The notes beneath the pieces are model-generated. The model had not been told where the DNA came from, ran no database searches, and worked only from the letters and a program-made list of their open reading frames with translations. From Schistosoma mansoni (Eukaryota > Platyhelminthes > Trematoda > Strigeidida > Schistosomatidae): 64,000 nt of DNA. Within the stretch, counting starts at the first letter, position 1, and each line of letters starts with the position of its first letter. Made by a program: the position numbers and the translations under genes. Shown here one piece after another: positions 11,701-23,084 of the stretch. Where the stretch lies: positions 1 to 64,000 of the forward strand of contig NW_017386155.1 of assembly GCF_000237925.1 (NCBI RefSeq), in the 5' to 3' direction.

Positions 11701-14700
11701 CTCGCAGCGTGGGTGTTGTTTACGAAACTGGGTTGGTGAGTACGGAGAACCTACCTAGGGGAGATAGGAAACCCTGGTTACAAACCAATGGTGCACACAG
11801 GCTACGGGATCATGAGGGAACAAACGGCATATGAACCCATTGTTGGTCACGGGCCATCATGGGACTGCATCTCTTAAATTTGCTCCACTGCCCTCTGGAC
11901 TAGAGCTTTATGTCAAAGGTTCGGGGAGTGGCCCCCTAAGAAAACTACTTGCTTCGGTTTGGGCACCTAAGCAGTATCACAGTCCTCACGCAAATCAATG
12001 ACAACTGCTACTGGCCTCATTGTTGCAGTGTGGCACGTATGTACTTGGTGCCCCCTTGTACTAATGTTTATGTTCAAATAAATAAGTAAATATGAGAGCT
12101 AGTGATACTAACCGGCTGCTCAATCCGGTGAGACGGGACTTGAATCTGCAGTCTAGTGGTTGAAATGTGAGCACTACAACCCCCCGAGCCACGGTTAGAA
12201 GCAACATACTATTGATGGACAAACATAACGATGCCGAAATTTACTAAACGAATAAGGAGTATCAAGATATACAACCTAGGTAAGTATAAAACTAAAACAA
12301 ATTCTACCAACGAGAAAGTTTAACCGATTGTTGTCGGGTAAAGCTGCCTGAAGTCATGACGGTCGGATAGATGCCAAACCGGAAGAATTACCCCTAATTA
12401 CAGAGTTATGTGGGAAGACCATCTTTTTGCTTCTTACGTGCAGAGTTAGTGGCAGGTGTTGACGTGTGGTAGTATCACAAAGGAGCACAACAACTCGCCT
12501 TAAGGCACACTATATCACCAACTGAAAAAGAGCTCAGATCAGGTCTATCCCTAAAAAAGGAGACGGGCACATTGTTAGATTTGTAGGTATTTTAATAATA
12601 ACCTTCGTCAGAAATGATTATAACGAATATTTCTAACGTACATTTCGTCTTAAGAGACAACAACCACGTAATTTCGGATGACAGAGGTCAAGCAGTAAAC
12701 TTACCCAAGTTTTCTTGAAAATAGAAGGCAAGTGAGAGGTTTAACGATTAAAATTCCCAGTCAACGATCGTACGCTTATTACCTCAGATCTTGTAGTGAC
12801 ATGTCCACTAACTTGGACAGCATATGGAGGACAACTGCTTTCAGCTATGATCGCATGAATAAAATTGAAAAAAGAAAGCATTCTTGCATGACAATTAGTC
12901 CTCTTAGCAAACAAATCGCACTAGCAGTTTTGGTAGAAACAGTCGAAAACTACGCAAGATATCTTCCACGTATACATCATCACGGTGGGAAAATATGCCA
13001 TAGGAAGCAGAGATGAGATCGATGGTGATTAAACAGTGGTTCCTAAAAATCCTGTAGGTGGATGGACTCACGTTAACAGGAGTAATAAAGCCCAAGCGTC
13101 CCCTCCGAAACTGAACGTCCCAAGTATCGTGCGTAAATCAATTGATGCTTTGGCCGCACAGTCTACACCCAAGACTGTCCGCCCGGTCATCACTGAGCCC
13201 AGGAATCGAAAACGCGCCTCGACATCCAAACAACAAGATACCAAACCTAGACGCCTTGGAAAACCTGGGAAATCAATTGCGGTTCGTGACGACTCTGTCA
13301 TAATCATGAACCTTATTGACAACCCCGACCTTCCTCTCAGTTTGCAGGACAAAAACGACAGGATGCTCTGGGGAGAATTAATCAAGAGGCTGGAACTCCC
13401 TAGAATAGAGCCTTTGACCGTCACACGGCTCACTCGGGGGAAGGACTCTAACCACCTAAACCACCCGAGGCTGCTTCGTGTTACACTTAAGAATGCCTCC
13501 GACGTAGAGGACGTCCTGCTAGCCAGTCACTTACTGAGGTCCGATGGGAACGTAAGAATACTGCCCGACATACCGTATTCTGAACGAAATCTCATCCGGA
13601 ACATCCCTAAGGAATCTCGTGAGGCGTTCTTCCGTGGACGAAATATCATTGTGCAAGGTGTGCCGGAAAATACGGACCCAGCTCAAGCAAACTCTGATAT
13701 TCGGGAATGGAAATTCATCAAGCATTCCTTAAAACTCAAGAACATATTGACCCAACAGGTAATGAGACTGGCCAAGAGAGACGGAGACTCTAGGCCCCGG
13801 CTGCTGAAGATAACCTTCCCCTCCTCCCACATGGCGGCTGCAACTCTGGAAGCATTTCGTGCCAATAGACGTCGGTTGCCAACTGGCATCCATATGCATC
13901 CGGATAGGCCCCACGACAGCAGGATCAAGCACAAACGAAAGCTGGAGCTGACAATTCCACTCGTGGACTGTCTTGATCATAAAAAAAACGTGTAAAGGAC
14001 AGGGACTACCAACTCGGTAAACATCGTATAGGTAGGCTACCTGTCCACTCACACACGGCTCATATAGACAAACAAGAAGAGGCTCACGCGTTCCAAATTG
14101 AAAGCATAAACTGCCTATACACGAACGCCGCGAGCTTGCCAAACAAAATGGATGAGCTACGTGAACTTAGCAACGCTAATGATGCCCATCTGATAGGAAT
14201 ATCCGAAACTTGGACAACGTCTCAGTTTACGGACCAAGAGTTAGCAATAACTGGGATGTCTTTATTTCGCAACGACAGAAAAACAGGAATGGGGGGTGGG
14301 GTAGCACTATACGTACGGTCATGCCTGGATGCGCACCAACTTCACAATCAAGAGTTTCACAATCTTGACGAGTCAGTATGGTGCTCAGTAAGATTATCTA
14401 CCACCTCGAGGTGCCTAGTTGGGGTCGTTTACAGGAAGCCCACTGCCGACATCGAATATGACAAACGTCTGCTGGAAGGATTAACTCGCTCTACGCGTCT
14501 TGGATTCTCTCATATCCTGATTCTAGGGGATTTCAATCTCCCTAGAATCAACTTCGTGGAACATACATACATTGGTGGTGCCAACTCTACTGAAGCTCTG
14601 TTCTTCAACCTTATCGGCGACCTGGGATTATTTGAAAATATGAAGTCGGCAACCCGTTGGAGAAACAGTCAGACGCCGTCACGCTTAGACTGGGTATTCA

Positions 14701-17375
14701 CAAACGAAGAATTCCTAGTTGACGACCTCTCAATCCTGGCTCCCCTGGGCAAAAGTGATCACGCCGTCTTATCATTCAGCTTTGTCAGCAAGACGGAGCT
14801 ACGATATCCTACTAGCAACAAGCGCTGGAACTTCAAACGGTTGAATGTGTTAGCTTTACAGGACTATCTTCAACAGGTGGATTGGAATGTTCGCCCTGAA
14901 ATTGAAGTGGATGCTCATTGGGATTTTTTACTGCACACGATCTTATGTGCTACTGAGCATTCAGTTCCTAAAATGGTCCCAAAAAGCTACAAGCAACCTG
15001 CAATCATCAAGAACCGCACTCGTCGTTTGCTAAGCCGCAAAAGGCACTGTTGGGCTGAATATAAACGAACGGATAACAACGGCGCGTACAGGCAATACAA
15101 ACATATAAGGAACACATGCACAAAGGCAATAAGAGAAGACAGGCTTCAGTTCCAAACCAAGCTTATCGATAGATTCGTCTCCAATCCGAAAAGCTTGTTC
15201 AGTTATGCAGCTTCTCTTCGACAAGGCAAAACTGGAGTTTCCCAACTGCTTGGTCCTAATGGCCCGACCAACAACGACAGTGATGCCGCTAACCTTTTGG
15301 CTGAACATTACTCCCGGACATTCCAACTGACCCACATCAACCATACTGACGAAAGCTTCACCTGCACCTGTACAGGACTTTCCGAAGTGGACCTGAGTGC
15401 TGACTTGGTGCTCCGTAAACTGCAGAACCTAAAAAAAGACACTTCTCCTGGTCCGGACATGGTTCATTCCGCCGTATTGAGGGAAGCAGCTTCAATCCTG
15501 GCGACACCACTTAGCGTGATGTTTGCACACTCGCTAAGCAGAGGCAAACTACCGGAAATATGGAAGCTGGCCCACATCACACCAATTTTCAAAGGAGGTC
15601 GACGCAGTGAACCCTCAAGCTACCGACCAGTGGCCCTTCTCTCCATACCTTCAAAAATTATGGAATCCCTAGTATTCGACGGCATACTAGAACACTTATC
15701 ATCCTCAAAGTTCTTCTCGCCTCAACAGCATGGTTTCAGAAAAGGTCATTCTTGTACGACCAACCTGCTGACTGCGGTGGATAAATGGACAACCATCCTT
15801 GATCGCAAGGGGAAGGTTGACGTCATTTACCTGGACTTCTCAAAAGCTTTTGATAGGGTCAACCATGCATGTCTTATCAAGAAGCTTGGACGATTGGGTA
15901 TAAAACCCCCTTTAATTGACTGGATCACTTCATACCTAGAAAACCGACATTTTAAGGTCAGGGTTAACTTCACTCTCTCTCAGGCTATGGAATGCCCTAG
16001 TGGGGTCCCCCAGGGTTCAATACTAGGACCTCTTCTCTTCTTGATTTATATTAACGATCTTCCTCAACAAGTTTCATCTGATTTATTGCTTTTTGCTGAT
16101 GATGTGAAACTTTGGAGAGAGATACGTACTCACAATGATATACTAGTTCTGCAGGAGGATCTGACTCGACTTCAAAGTTGGGCAGACGACAACGGACTTA
16201 CCTTCAACACTTCAAAGTGCAAGGTAGTCCATCTGAGACATGTTGCAGACTATAGTTATAACTTAGGTAACTCACCTCTAGAAGTTTCCCAAGTTGAAAA
16301 AGATTTAGGAGTGTTGGTACCCTACGACCTGAAATCGTATGCGAACTGTGACAAAAACGCCTCTCAAGCAAACCTTGCACTGGTAACATTGAAGCGCATT
16401 TTTGGCCAGTTTGACGGTAGAACCTTCCACATAATCTTCAACAGTTTTATTCGTCCCCACTTAGAGTACGGAAACATAGTATTTCCTCCCTCCCTCCAAA
16501 AGGATAAGGTCACTCTGGAACGTATACAACGTCGAGCCACGAAATCAGTTCGGGGTCTCAAATTCAAACCTTATGAAGAGCGCCTCAAATCACTTAACCT
16601 TTACCCGTTAGAGTATAGGCGTCTTAGAGGTGATCTTCTTATGACTTATAGTATCCTTAATACTTCTGGTCATCCCCTTAAACAACTTCTTAAGCTTAGT
16701 CATAACACTAACCTCAGAGGTAACACCCAGAAATTGGAGACCCTACATAGCAGAACAGACTGCAGACACAACTTCTACTCCGTTAGAGTTGTCAAGTGCT
16801 GGAATTCGCTGCCGACTGAGCTAGTCCAAGCGACCTCCCAGGAGTCCTTTAAGAGAAAACTTGACTTATTCTTAAGGACTAAGGATAACATATTATTATG
16901 ATTTACCAAATTCTTTTTTTCCCTCTATTATCGTTCATATACCTAGGTTCTTGCCTGGAGGTATTGGTGATCCACTGCTATCAGACACGGAAGCCCGTTA
17001 AGCGAAAGCTTCTTCTATTCCGTCCTCAACCATTTGAACCATTTGAACAGAAACAACAGTTCGAGAAGAAATGAAATTTAATGACTTCACTGTTGGTCAA
17101 CGTTTGAAGAAATAAGTGTCTACATACCCTAGGTATTTTAAATGATACAATAAACAGTCTCAAACAACGGAGTTTTATTTGTTTCACAATTGTTTAATCT
17201 CAGAATAATTACCCTTAAGAGCTGCGACTACCCAATAATTTGATGGAACTCAGACAATAAGAAAAATGGACTTAAATTGTTTTTACAAAAGTGTGACAGG
17301 TAAGAATTTACTTGAACTTACTTTCAGAGTATACACTCTGTCTCCATTAGAATCCAAGTAGTAGCGCAGAAGCAT
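8795..17375 (-). CDS. NOP10: NOP10, H/ACA snoRNP subunit, two exons, 64 aa
   Basis: Small core protein of H/ACA ribonucleoproteins; it binds the pseudouridine synthase dyskerin/Cbf5 in the nucleolus and Cajal bodies, and is needed for rRNA pseudouridylation. Exon 1 is 17322-17375 (18 codons, [18 protein letters not shown]) and ends at a GTAAGT donor. Exon 2 is 8795-8935 (46 codons plus TAA), after a CAG acceptor, and starts [17 protein letters not shown]. Phase is 0 on both sides. The total of 64 aa equals the human protein, and the blocks [18 protein letters not shown] and [11 protein letters not shown] match the family along its whole length. The intron is about 8.4 kb, over forty times the coding length, and holds a CR1-like LINE, RTE sequence and SINEs. 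The stop lies 70 bp from that of the convergent E2F gene. The join rests on family similarity, not a transcript. Confidence 0.93.
9877..12087 (+). mobile_element. RTE-tailed non-autonomous element, split by an RTE insertion
   Basis: The left part (9877-9997) matches the 5' end of the copy at 30793, with CCCCGAATGCCCTGGTAC then TCCTACTCACT. The right part (11692-12087) matches its 3' part, with GTGCACA..GGC, CATGGGACTGCATCTC and the GGTGCCCCCTTGTACTAATG tail with AAATAAATAAG. Between them sits a 5'-truncated RTE copy. Confidence 0.75.
9998..11691 (+). mobile_element. 5'-truncated SR2-type RTE retrotransposon with 10-bp target-site duplication
   Basis: ACTCACTACC flanks both ends (9988-9997 and 11692-11701). 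The insert starts in mid reverse transcriptase ([16 protein letters not shown]). Further motifs are [46 protein letters not shown] and [10 protein letters not shown]. The frame then shifts once, near 10.76 kb, before the C-terminal block [25 protein letters not shown] and [11 protein letters not shown] (10896-11387). Two copies of the 3' UTR follow in tandem, ending near 11555 and 11691, each with CATA(T/C)GTAT.TGGTGCCC..TTGTA and AAATAAA-type ends. The element is not functional as it stands. Confidence 0.85.
12085..12195 (-). mobile_element. tRNA-derived SINE
   Basis: On the - strand GTGGCTCGGGGGGTTGTAGTG is A-box-like, GATTCAAGTCCCG is a B box, and GCCGGTTAGTATCACTAGCT is the family tail. 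There is no ribozyme core. Confidence 0.6.
12196..13035. other. Intron sequence before the LINE, nothing assigned
   Basis: AT-rich with a 94-codon + frame at 12732-13016 of no known similarity. It could include the 5' UTR of the CR1-like LINE. Confidence 0.4.
13036..13995 (+). CDS. LINE ORF1-like protein (319 codons)
   Basis: Open frame directly upstream of the reverse transcriptase frame and in a different frame. It begins after an in-frame TAA at 13030, with GTG as the first nominal start; the first ATG in frame is at residue ~96, so either the 5' part is missing or initiation is unusual. The head is basic (Lys/Arg/Pro-rich). It is followed by a region with [29 protein letters not shown] and [15 protein letters not shown], which resembles an RNA-binding ORF1 core. 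No zinc knuckle is seen. The role as an RNA chaperone is inferred from its position in the element. Confidence 0.65.
   Translation: MVPKNPVGGWTHVNRSNKAQASPPKLNVPSIVRKSIDALAAQSTPKTVRPVITEPRNRKRASTSKQQDTKPRRLGKPGKSIAVRDDSVIIMNLIDNPDLPLSLQDKNDRMLWGELIKRLELPRIEPLTVTRLTRGKDSNHLNHPRLLRVTLKNASDVEDVLLASHLLRSDGNVRILPDIPYSERNLIRNIPKESREAFFRGRNIIVQGVPENTDPAQANSDIREWKFIKHSLKLKNILTQQVMRLAKRDGDSRPRLLKITFPSSHMAAATLEAFRANRRRLPTGIHMHPDRPHDSRIKHKRKLELTIPLVDCLDHKKNV
14031..16901 (+). CDS. LINE ORF2: AP-endonuclease and reverse transcriptase
   Basis: Open for 957 codons from just after a TAG at 14028; the first ATG in frame is at 14148. Endonuclease motifs in order: [44 protein letters not shown] and SDHAVLSF (catalytic Asp/His). 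Reverse transcriptase motifs: [72 protein letters not shown] and the catalytic FADD at 16092-16103. The tail [13 protein letters not shown]...RIQRRATK is typical of CR1/jockey-type ORF2. No stop or frameshift is visible, so all catalytic motifs are in one frame. The missing upstream ATG suggests re-initiation or a start inside the endonuclease, or a lost 5' part. Confidence 0.9.
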   Translation, partial: GRLPVHSHTAHIDKQEEAHAFQIESINCLYTNAASLPNKMDELRELSNANDAHLIGISETWTTSQFTDQELAITGMSLFRNDRKTGMGGGVALYVRSCLDAHQLHNQEFHNLDESVWCSVRLSTTSRCLVGVVYRKPTADIEYDKRLLEGLTRSTRLGFSHILILGDFNLPRINFVEHTYIGGANSTEALFFNLIGDLGLFENMKSATRWRNSQTPSRLDWVFTNEEFLVDDLSILAPLGKSDHAVLSFSFVSKTELRYPTSNKRWNFKRLNVLALQDYLQQVDWNVRPEIEVDAHWDFLLHTILCATEHSVPKMVPKSYKQPAIIKNRTRRLLSRKRHCWAEYKRTDNNGAYRQYKHIRNTCTKAIREDRLQFQTKLIDRFVSNPKSLFSYAASLRQGKTGVSQLLGPNGPTNNDSDAANLLAEHYSRTFQLTHINHTDESFTCTCTGLSEVDLSADLVLRKLQNLKKDTSPGPDMVHSAVLREAASILATPLSVMFAHSLSRGKLPEIWKLAHITPIFKGGRRSEPSSYRPVALLSIPSKIMESLVFDGILEHLSSSKFFSPQQHGFRKGHSCTTNLLTAVDKWTTILDRKGKVDVIYLDFSKAFDRVNHACLIKKLGRLGIKPPLIDWITSYLENRHFKVRVNFTLSQAMECPSGVPQGSILGPLLFLIYINDLPQQVSSDLLLFADDVKLWREIRTHNDILVLQEDLTRLQSWADDNGLTFNTSKCKVVHLRHVADYSYNLGNSPLEVSQVEKDLGVLVPYDLKSYANCDKNASQANLALVTLKRIFGQFDGRTFHIIFNSFIRPHLEYGNIVFPPSLQKDKVTLERIQRRATKSVRGLKFKPYEERLKSLNLYPLEYRRLRGDLLMTYSILNTSGHPLKQLLKLSHNTNLRGNTQKLETLHSRTDCRHNFYSVRVVKCWNSLPTELVQATSQESFKRKLDLFLRTKDNILL

Positions 17376-17509
17376 GGTTTCGACAACGACCGCGTTCACT
17401 GTACAGTAGCCAATAATCTGGTTTCTTTAATAGTCACCGAGTAAAACTTGAGTTTTGTCTAAGGCTTTATAGCCATAAAGTACGAGAATTATCATTCTAA
17501 ATTTCCTGT

Positions 17510-19730
17510 TTTTTGTTGTTTATTGGAATTTTGTAGTTAAATCCAACGACTTAGCTTCCTCCTGATTAACAATTGTGTTTAGTAGGATTTTGCGTGTCCT
17601 GCTGGTTCGTTCCGCAAGCCCAAAGTCTTCTAGGTGGTGAACAGCAGTTCTTATTTTGTGAACTGCTAACAATTGATATAGTCGTTTAGAAAGTATGCTT
17701 TCAAACTTGGTACCTCTATGTTGATGCGAGTGAATCATGACACCCCAAGGGCAACCCGAATTTCAAACAGCGCTTTAGCTACAGTTCGAGGATCCGTACC
17801 TTCTAGGGGAATCGCTCAACAACACTCTGTAAGGTGACCAACTGTGACCAAAATAAACTTATTTCCCATGTCGGTTTCCCGTAATGGGTCAATAATGTCA
17901 ATCCCCACCATCTCTTTCGGGTAACCTGGTTTCATATTTACTAAGGAAGCACGAGGACTGTCTTTTGAGCTCATAGTCATTTGACAAATGTTACATGTGA
18001 TATTATTCCATATGTCTTCCCTCTATTTTGAGCACCAATATCTACGTTTTATGGCGTCCATTTTATTCTCGCATCCGTGTCTCAAGTCTTCATGAACGTT
18101 TTTCTAACACATCTCCGACCACAGATTATGGAACTGCTAGTTGTATCGAATAGTATGATCCGCAAAGAAAATATAATACTCCATCCATTATTGTTAGAAA
18201 TTTCCACATGGACCATAAATATCTACCTTACCAGCTAACACCTTGAGTTGCTTCTGAAGGTGGTCGACAAGTCTGGTTTTTCAAGGCGTTATGCACTATT
18301 AAAGTTTCCTGAATCTATTGCCTGAATATGAACTCATTCAGTATCTCAGAATTTTCAACTCTATTATATTCATTGTTGTTGTGACGCACGAAGGAAAATT
18401 CTTTGGAGGTTTAGCTGCTCAGTGTGATAAAGCGTCCGCGTTTTGATGCTGTTTGCCGGGCCTATGGGTGCATTCGTAGTCATGTTCTTGCAAACACTCC
18501 TGATATCGTGCAGTTTGCCCTTTGGGATATCTAAATTTCTGTAAACATGTAAAAGCCTTACGATAACAACAAGCTTACGTCTAAATAATTAATACCTAAA
18601 GTAGCTCATCTCTTTGCATGTTGTGCGATAATACTTTTCAACTTCCATATTCAGTAACTCATTACTTACCGTCAGAAGAAACTTGTGATAACATAGAAAC
18701 GACAGCTTGATCACTTGCAGTACATCTAAAGTATCGTTTATTCGTGGCAGTGGGAAAGAACCACGTTTTTTAAGCTCATTCAGTATTTGACGAGGAGGTT
18801 GCGTGTATAGTTGCTCATTTTCATTGTTGATTCGATGAAACATAGCCCTAATGTAACCGCAATCTTTTGAACTTCAAGTCCATACCCTCTATAAATTGAT
18901 TAAGGGCGACATTCACGGGGTTCATTCCTTAATAATTTAGAAATGCTGCTGTTGCCAGTTCTTGAAGACGTCTAGTGAAGGCAGACGACTCTCCTCCTTC
19001 ACTTTTCTGAGCATGAAACTTTTCTGATCAGAATAGGGTTTTCCGAAGTTCTGAATATCATTCTCGTTTCAGTAAAAAGAACGTTTGCATCCTATAACAA
19101 TAGAATCTCAACAACCGATAGTCTTAGATTTTAACTCTTCTTTAAAAAGGAGGCTGCCTAGTGAGCAAGTATTTCGGTCACTGGCAAGGGTCATTAAGTA
19201 TTTTCGACATTCTGGTTCTCACAAAGAACATGATTCGCCTTTGTATTCTTCAGGTGTTATATTTTGCGGTCTTGTGCTCTATTAATATACATTGTGATTA
19301 TACCACCAATTAGAGAACAGTGACGTATCGACCGGACCAATGACGTATAAACACGTACGAGCAATCTAAAGACCTTATCGGTCCTTCTCCTTGCCTAGCC
19401 CTGTCTATTGAGTCCGAAACACAAATCTCAGCCTCTGCGATATGAATCGTATATTTCAAACATACTTGGTTTATATGCAAACCAAACAAACCACGTCACA
19501 CCATAAAATGGAAAATAAAATTCATAAGAGATCTGGCCAAATGTGACTGTGAATGTGGGAGACTGTAATTAATAGACTGAACGTAACTCAAGAACGGTAA
19601 ATCATATAATAGTCTATAAGTAAAAATAAAGCTTACTATAAGAGGAACATGAATATGAATAGTTTAGTTACTTAACAATTATGCAACAAAATTATATGTA
19701 TAGTATCAGTCCATAAATTGATTTCTACAG
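17510..19730 (-). mobile_element. Ty3/gypsy retrotransposon fossil: LTR, gag-like, RT and integrase parts
   Basis: On the - strand in order: an LTR-like repeat (19310-19725) with a GCATATAAACC TATA-type box; reverse transcriptase remains near 18589-18843 (LPRINDTLDVLQ); and integrase remains at 17520-18250 (GIDIIDPL; RGTKFESILSKRL..). It is broken in several places and old. The end nearest 17.5 kb is missing or unrecognisable, close to the NOP10 start. Confidence 0.7.
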
Positions 19731-22700
19731 TACCATTCATTATTCTCCTCGGGACATACCACCCTCCACTTTTTTTTGAAGATTCGGAGTTTATATCCAG
19801 ACTTTTAATTTCCTGAATTTAATAGGTATTTGGATTTGTGGTTTGGCTGACTGCTATCCTTTTAGCATCAATTATTATTATTTAACATAGTTTTTGTTCT
19901 ATAGTACCAGAGTCTTTCGTTTCGATTTAGATTCAGATTGTACGTTTAGATCCGTCACTTTTTTTCTAGGCATACTGAGATTTTAGAGCTTTTTTTACAG
20001 GCTACCCAGAAATATAGTGAGCAACTTCATCAGTTGGCTGGAATTAGCATTGTAGTAAACCTCGCGATTAGATGCATATAGGTTCGCAGCTCTATTAGCT
20101 CCTAACTAGTTGCAATTGCCCGAATAAAGGTACTGATTCAACCAACCAATTAAACAATAATTTTAAATCAAAGGTCATTTCTATCTTATTGTGTTGTTAA
20201 TGTTACCATCAGATAGCTTAAATTCCATCAAGGACCTTTCTAAACAATCAAGATCCAGGTTTCAAGTGACAAACGGTTTGTTAGTTATACCTTCCACTGT
20301 TCAGAGTTTTTGATTTTTGTGCGGAAGGCTCGATGGGAATAATGATGTGATAATTATTTCAAGGTCTCAACCATCGAAATGTTACAACCAAGTTTCATGG
20401 TCTACGTTAATACCTTGAAAATCATTGTTGTCCTGTTCCGTTGCAAACTTAACAATTTCCTATACATTTATCTACAAAATATGTTGTCTACTGAACCTTG
20501 AGTAAAAATACATCAATTACACGGTATCGCCTCAACTTTCTAAAAATATAGAGCAGGAGTTGCATAACGCATTCAAGACCTTACGCTGCCAACATCTAGT
20601 TTAGATCACCAAATTGGTATAATCTCATACTCATATGGTTTTTGGGTGCTGTCAGGCGATTTATTTATCAACTGTACGCTAATCTTATGTGCATACCTAG
20701 TTCTCGGCTCATTCTTTCTCTCATCCTGTTCTCTTGCGGATCTCTTTATAAGAGTGGCAATCTATAGGCCGCTAAGCCCCAGATGCGAAACGGCGATTAC
20801 CCATCCAGTCAAACACGTACTGAAGCATAGTAGCGCGGGAAATTGAATAAGGTCAGGACTGAGAAACTATTCTTAACTCCTCAAAATACGTAAAAAAATA
20901 GGGCTGGATTTATAGCACATGCAAATTTTAGTCTACCTCTTCCTCTTAGAAATAAAAACTAGGAGCTTGTGCAAATGACAGAATGTTTGTTATTTCCTGC
21001 ATCGCTGTAACCTATTGTATAAACGGTTTCGTCGTTAGTTGTTTCAGTCATTTTATTGTTTTTGACAGCATCAGATGTTTCAGTATACAGTTTTTTTCAA
21101 CTCATAATGTTGGTATGTGGTTTTGTCAGTAGGGCTGTTCATTTCAAGCATTTGAAGTTGAGGTGAGTTTGTCGCGTTACCGTGGCTTAAAATATAGACG
21201 GCTACTTTTCACATTTTTAGCTTGCTCTGATACTTTAAAAGCGATAATCATAATTTCTGCCTTTCATTCTTGCTGTGACTGGTTTTGGTGCTACTTTTAA
21301 AATCAACCTTTCCTATACTAGCACCTGTAAATATACAAAGCGATTTCTCATTCTGCAAAGTGCTTATAGAGGTAAGCAAATCTCCAAAATAAATTACTGT
21401 ACAAGTCTTCGATGTTGATGCTGACCTCAATAGTTTTGCTGAACCCAGACTAGCTGAAGGCTCTCAGTCACTCATCAGCATCAGATCGTAAGTGGTTTCG
21501 TCTAGCTACTCCTCCCTTTCAATTACTAGTTAGTGTAGATCAAACGTTTCTGAACACATAGACAACCTTCAAAATATAGCGTCTTACTCAACCATCCCTG
21601 ACGTCTGATTTGACTGGGTTGGCATCATTGGATTATTAAGGTGTTACGGATGTAGTCTTTCTCAAACCCTGAATATCTGTGGCATCTTTACTCTTAACAC
21701 ACAGGGTACTTTCAGGCTAAAGGAAAAGCCATAAAAGGCTAAAAGTTACAGTTAACACTCGATATCTTTAAAAACACTTCGGACTTTCAGGGTGCTTTGT
21801 GACTGACAAGCTTCATTGAGATGAACGTGGACTATTGGCTGACAAAAAATTTCTGTGACCTGTTGATTTGTCCCCAAAATCCCATTGTCTTTTCAGTTTT
21901 CATCGAGCCTTCTAACTGCAAATTCCAGTAGGATTATGAGTAAAATCAATCCTGAAAATCTTCCTTAGTATTCCCGCATTAAGATAACAAAATATGGTTG
22001 ATAAGTAATGACATGAGTCTGAAATCAGGATTTGACGGATAAGTCTCCAAAGCCATGCTTGCAACTGTACTTAACAAAAGATATATACGCACCTGTAGGA
22101 CTATGGTCTAATTTGATATTGATGTATTAATCCTTGCTACCATAATAATAGACCTAAACCTAAAACTTTAGATATATCATGATGTGACTGTCTAATCTAT
22201 AAGGTTTTACATGGAATCCACATTATCGTCTACACTAACTCGTCCTATTATAGCGATCAGCGATATGACGTCTAGCACTTCCGAAGAACACATTTGAGCT
22301 TAGAAGAGAGTAATATAGTTGATACAGTAAGCAAGAATGACCGAGCCTGAATGACTGAGACATGCCATTTCGATTAATTTTTGCCGCGTTCATTGTTGTT
22401 GACCCTCCCTTAGTGTTACATATTGAGTGTAAATCTCCTGAGTAGTTGTACGCTTAACCTCAAAGATCATGTGGTTAGGAACTATTATCGCTTTAGACAT
22501 ATCAAAATGAATACCACAATGTCAGCCGGTCTTAGCGGAGATACAGGAGGTACTGAGACCTTATACATCATGCTTTTCTAGCGCTCTTGTGCTGGACACC
22601 ACATCTGAAAATCCAGGTACGTTGACTGTCCTTTCAGTTTTTCTCCTGTGTTGGTAACAATATCTATGTAACTTGTCCAATTTTTGAAAAGGTTAATCAT

Positions 22701-23084
22701 CCTAATCTAATTAATCACTAAGTGACCTTGCGTATGTATGTCTGTTATCCACCCAAGTTAGTTGATCATTGTTCACCCAGAATATTTTCATTTATGCGTA
22801 TATTCGTAAATCTGTATTCACGTTTACCTGTTATTAATACTCCTCTATGTCTATATTTAAAGATGACTGAAGCTTTGAAATTCAAAATGAATTCTTGCTA
22901 CATCTAATATCTAAGCCTATTCAACTCTCTTTTTGTCATGACTTGATCAAGGTCGTCACCATTTTGTTATGACTTTACAAAATAATCAAAAGACGTATCC
23001 TAATTCGTTATTGGTTTTTATGTCCGGCTTCTATCACGTGAATTATTCACCAATGGAATTATGACTTTCCCAACTTTAACACAG
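19731..23084. other. Gene-free intergenic DNA between NOP10 and TIPIN
   Basis: No frame above 70 codons with recognisable similarity. It lies between the two LTR-like repeats and may be decayed internal sequence of an LTR element, but no motif supports this. Confidence 0.4.

Larger units (their letters stand above)
13036..17048 (+). mobile_element. CR1-like non-LTR retrotransposon, near full length, inside the NOP10 intron
   Basis: About 4 kb holding two long open frames (13036-13995 and 14031-16901), then ~150 bp of 3' UTR ending in tandem AACCATTTG units with no poly(A). That is the CR1-clade style of 3' end. APE endonuclease and reverse transcriptase lie in one frame. The orientation is opposite to NOP10. 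No stop interrupts the 957-codon second frame, so the insertion looks young. The 5' end and target-site duplication were not found; 12.2-13.0 kb may hold its 5' UTR. Confidence 0.85.

Noticed and set aside
15030-15344. 104-codon - strand frame
   Set aside because: Antisense shadow of the LINE ORF2 reverse transcriptase.
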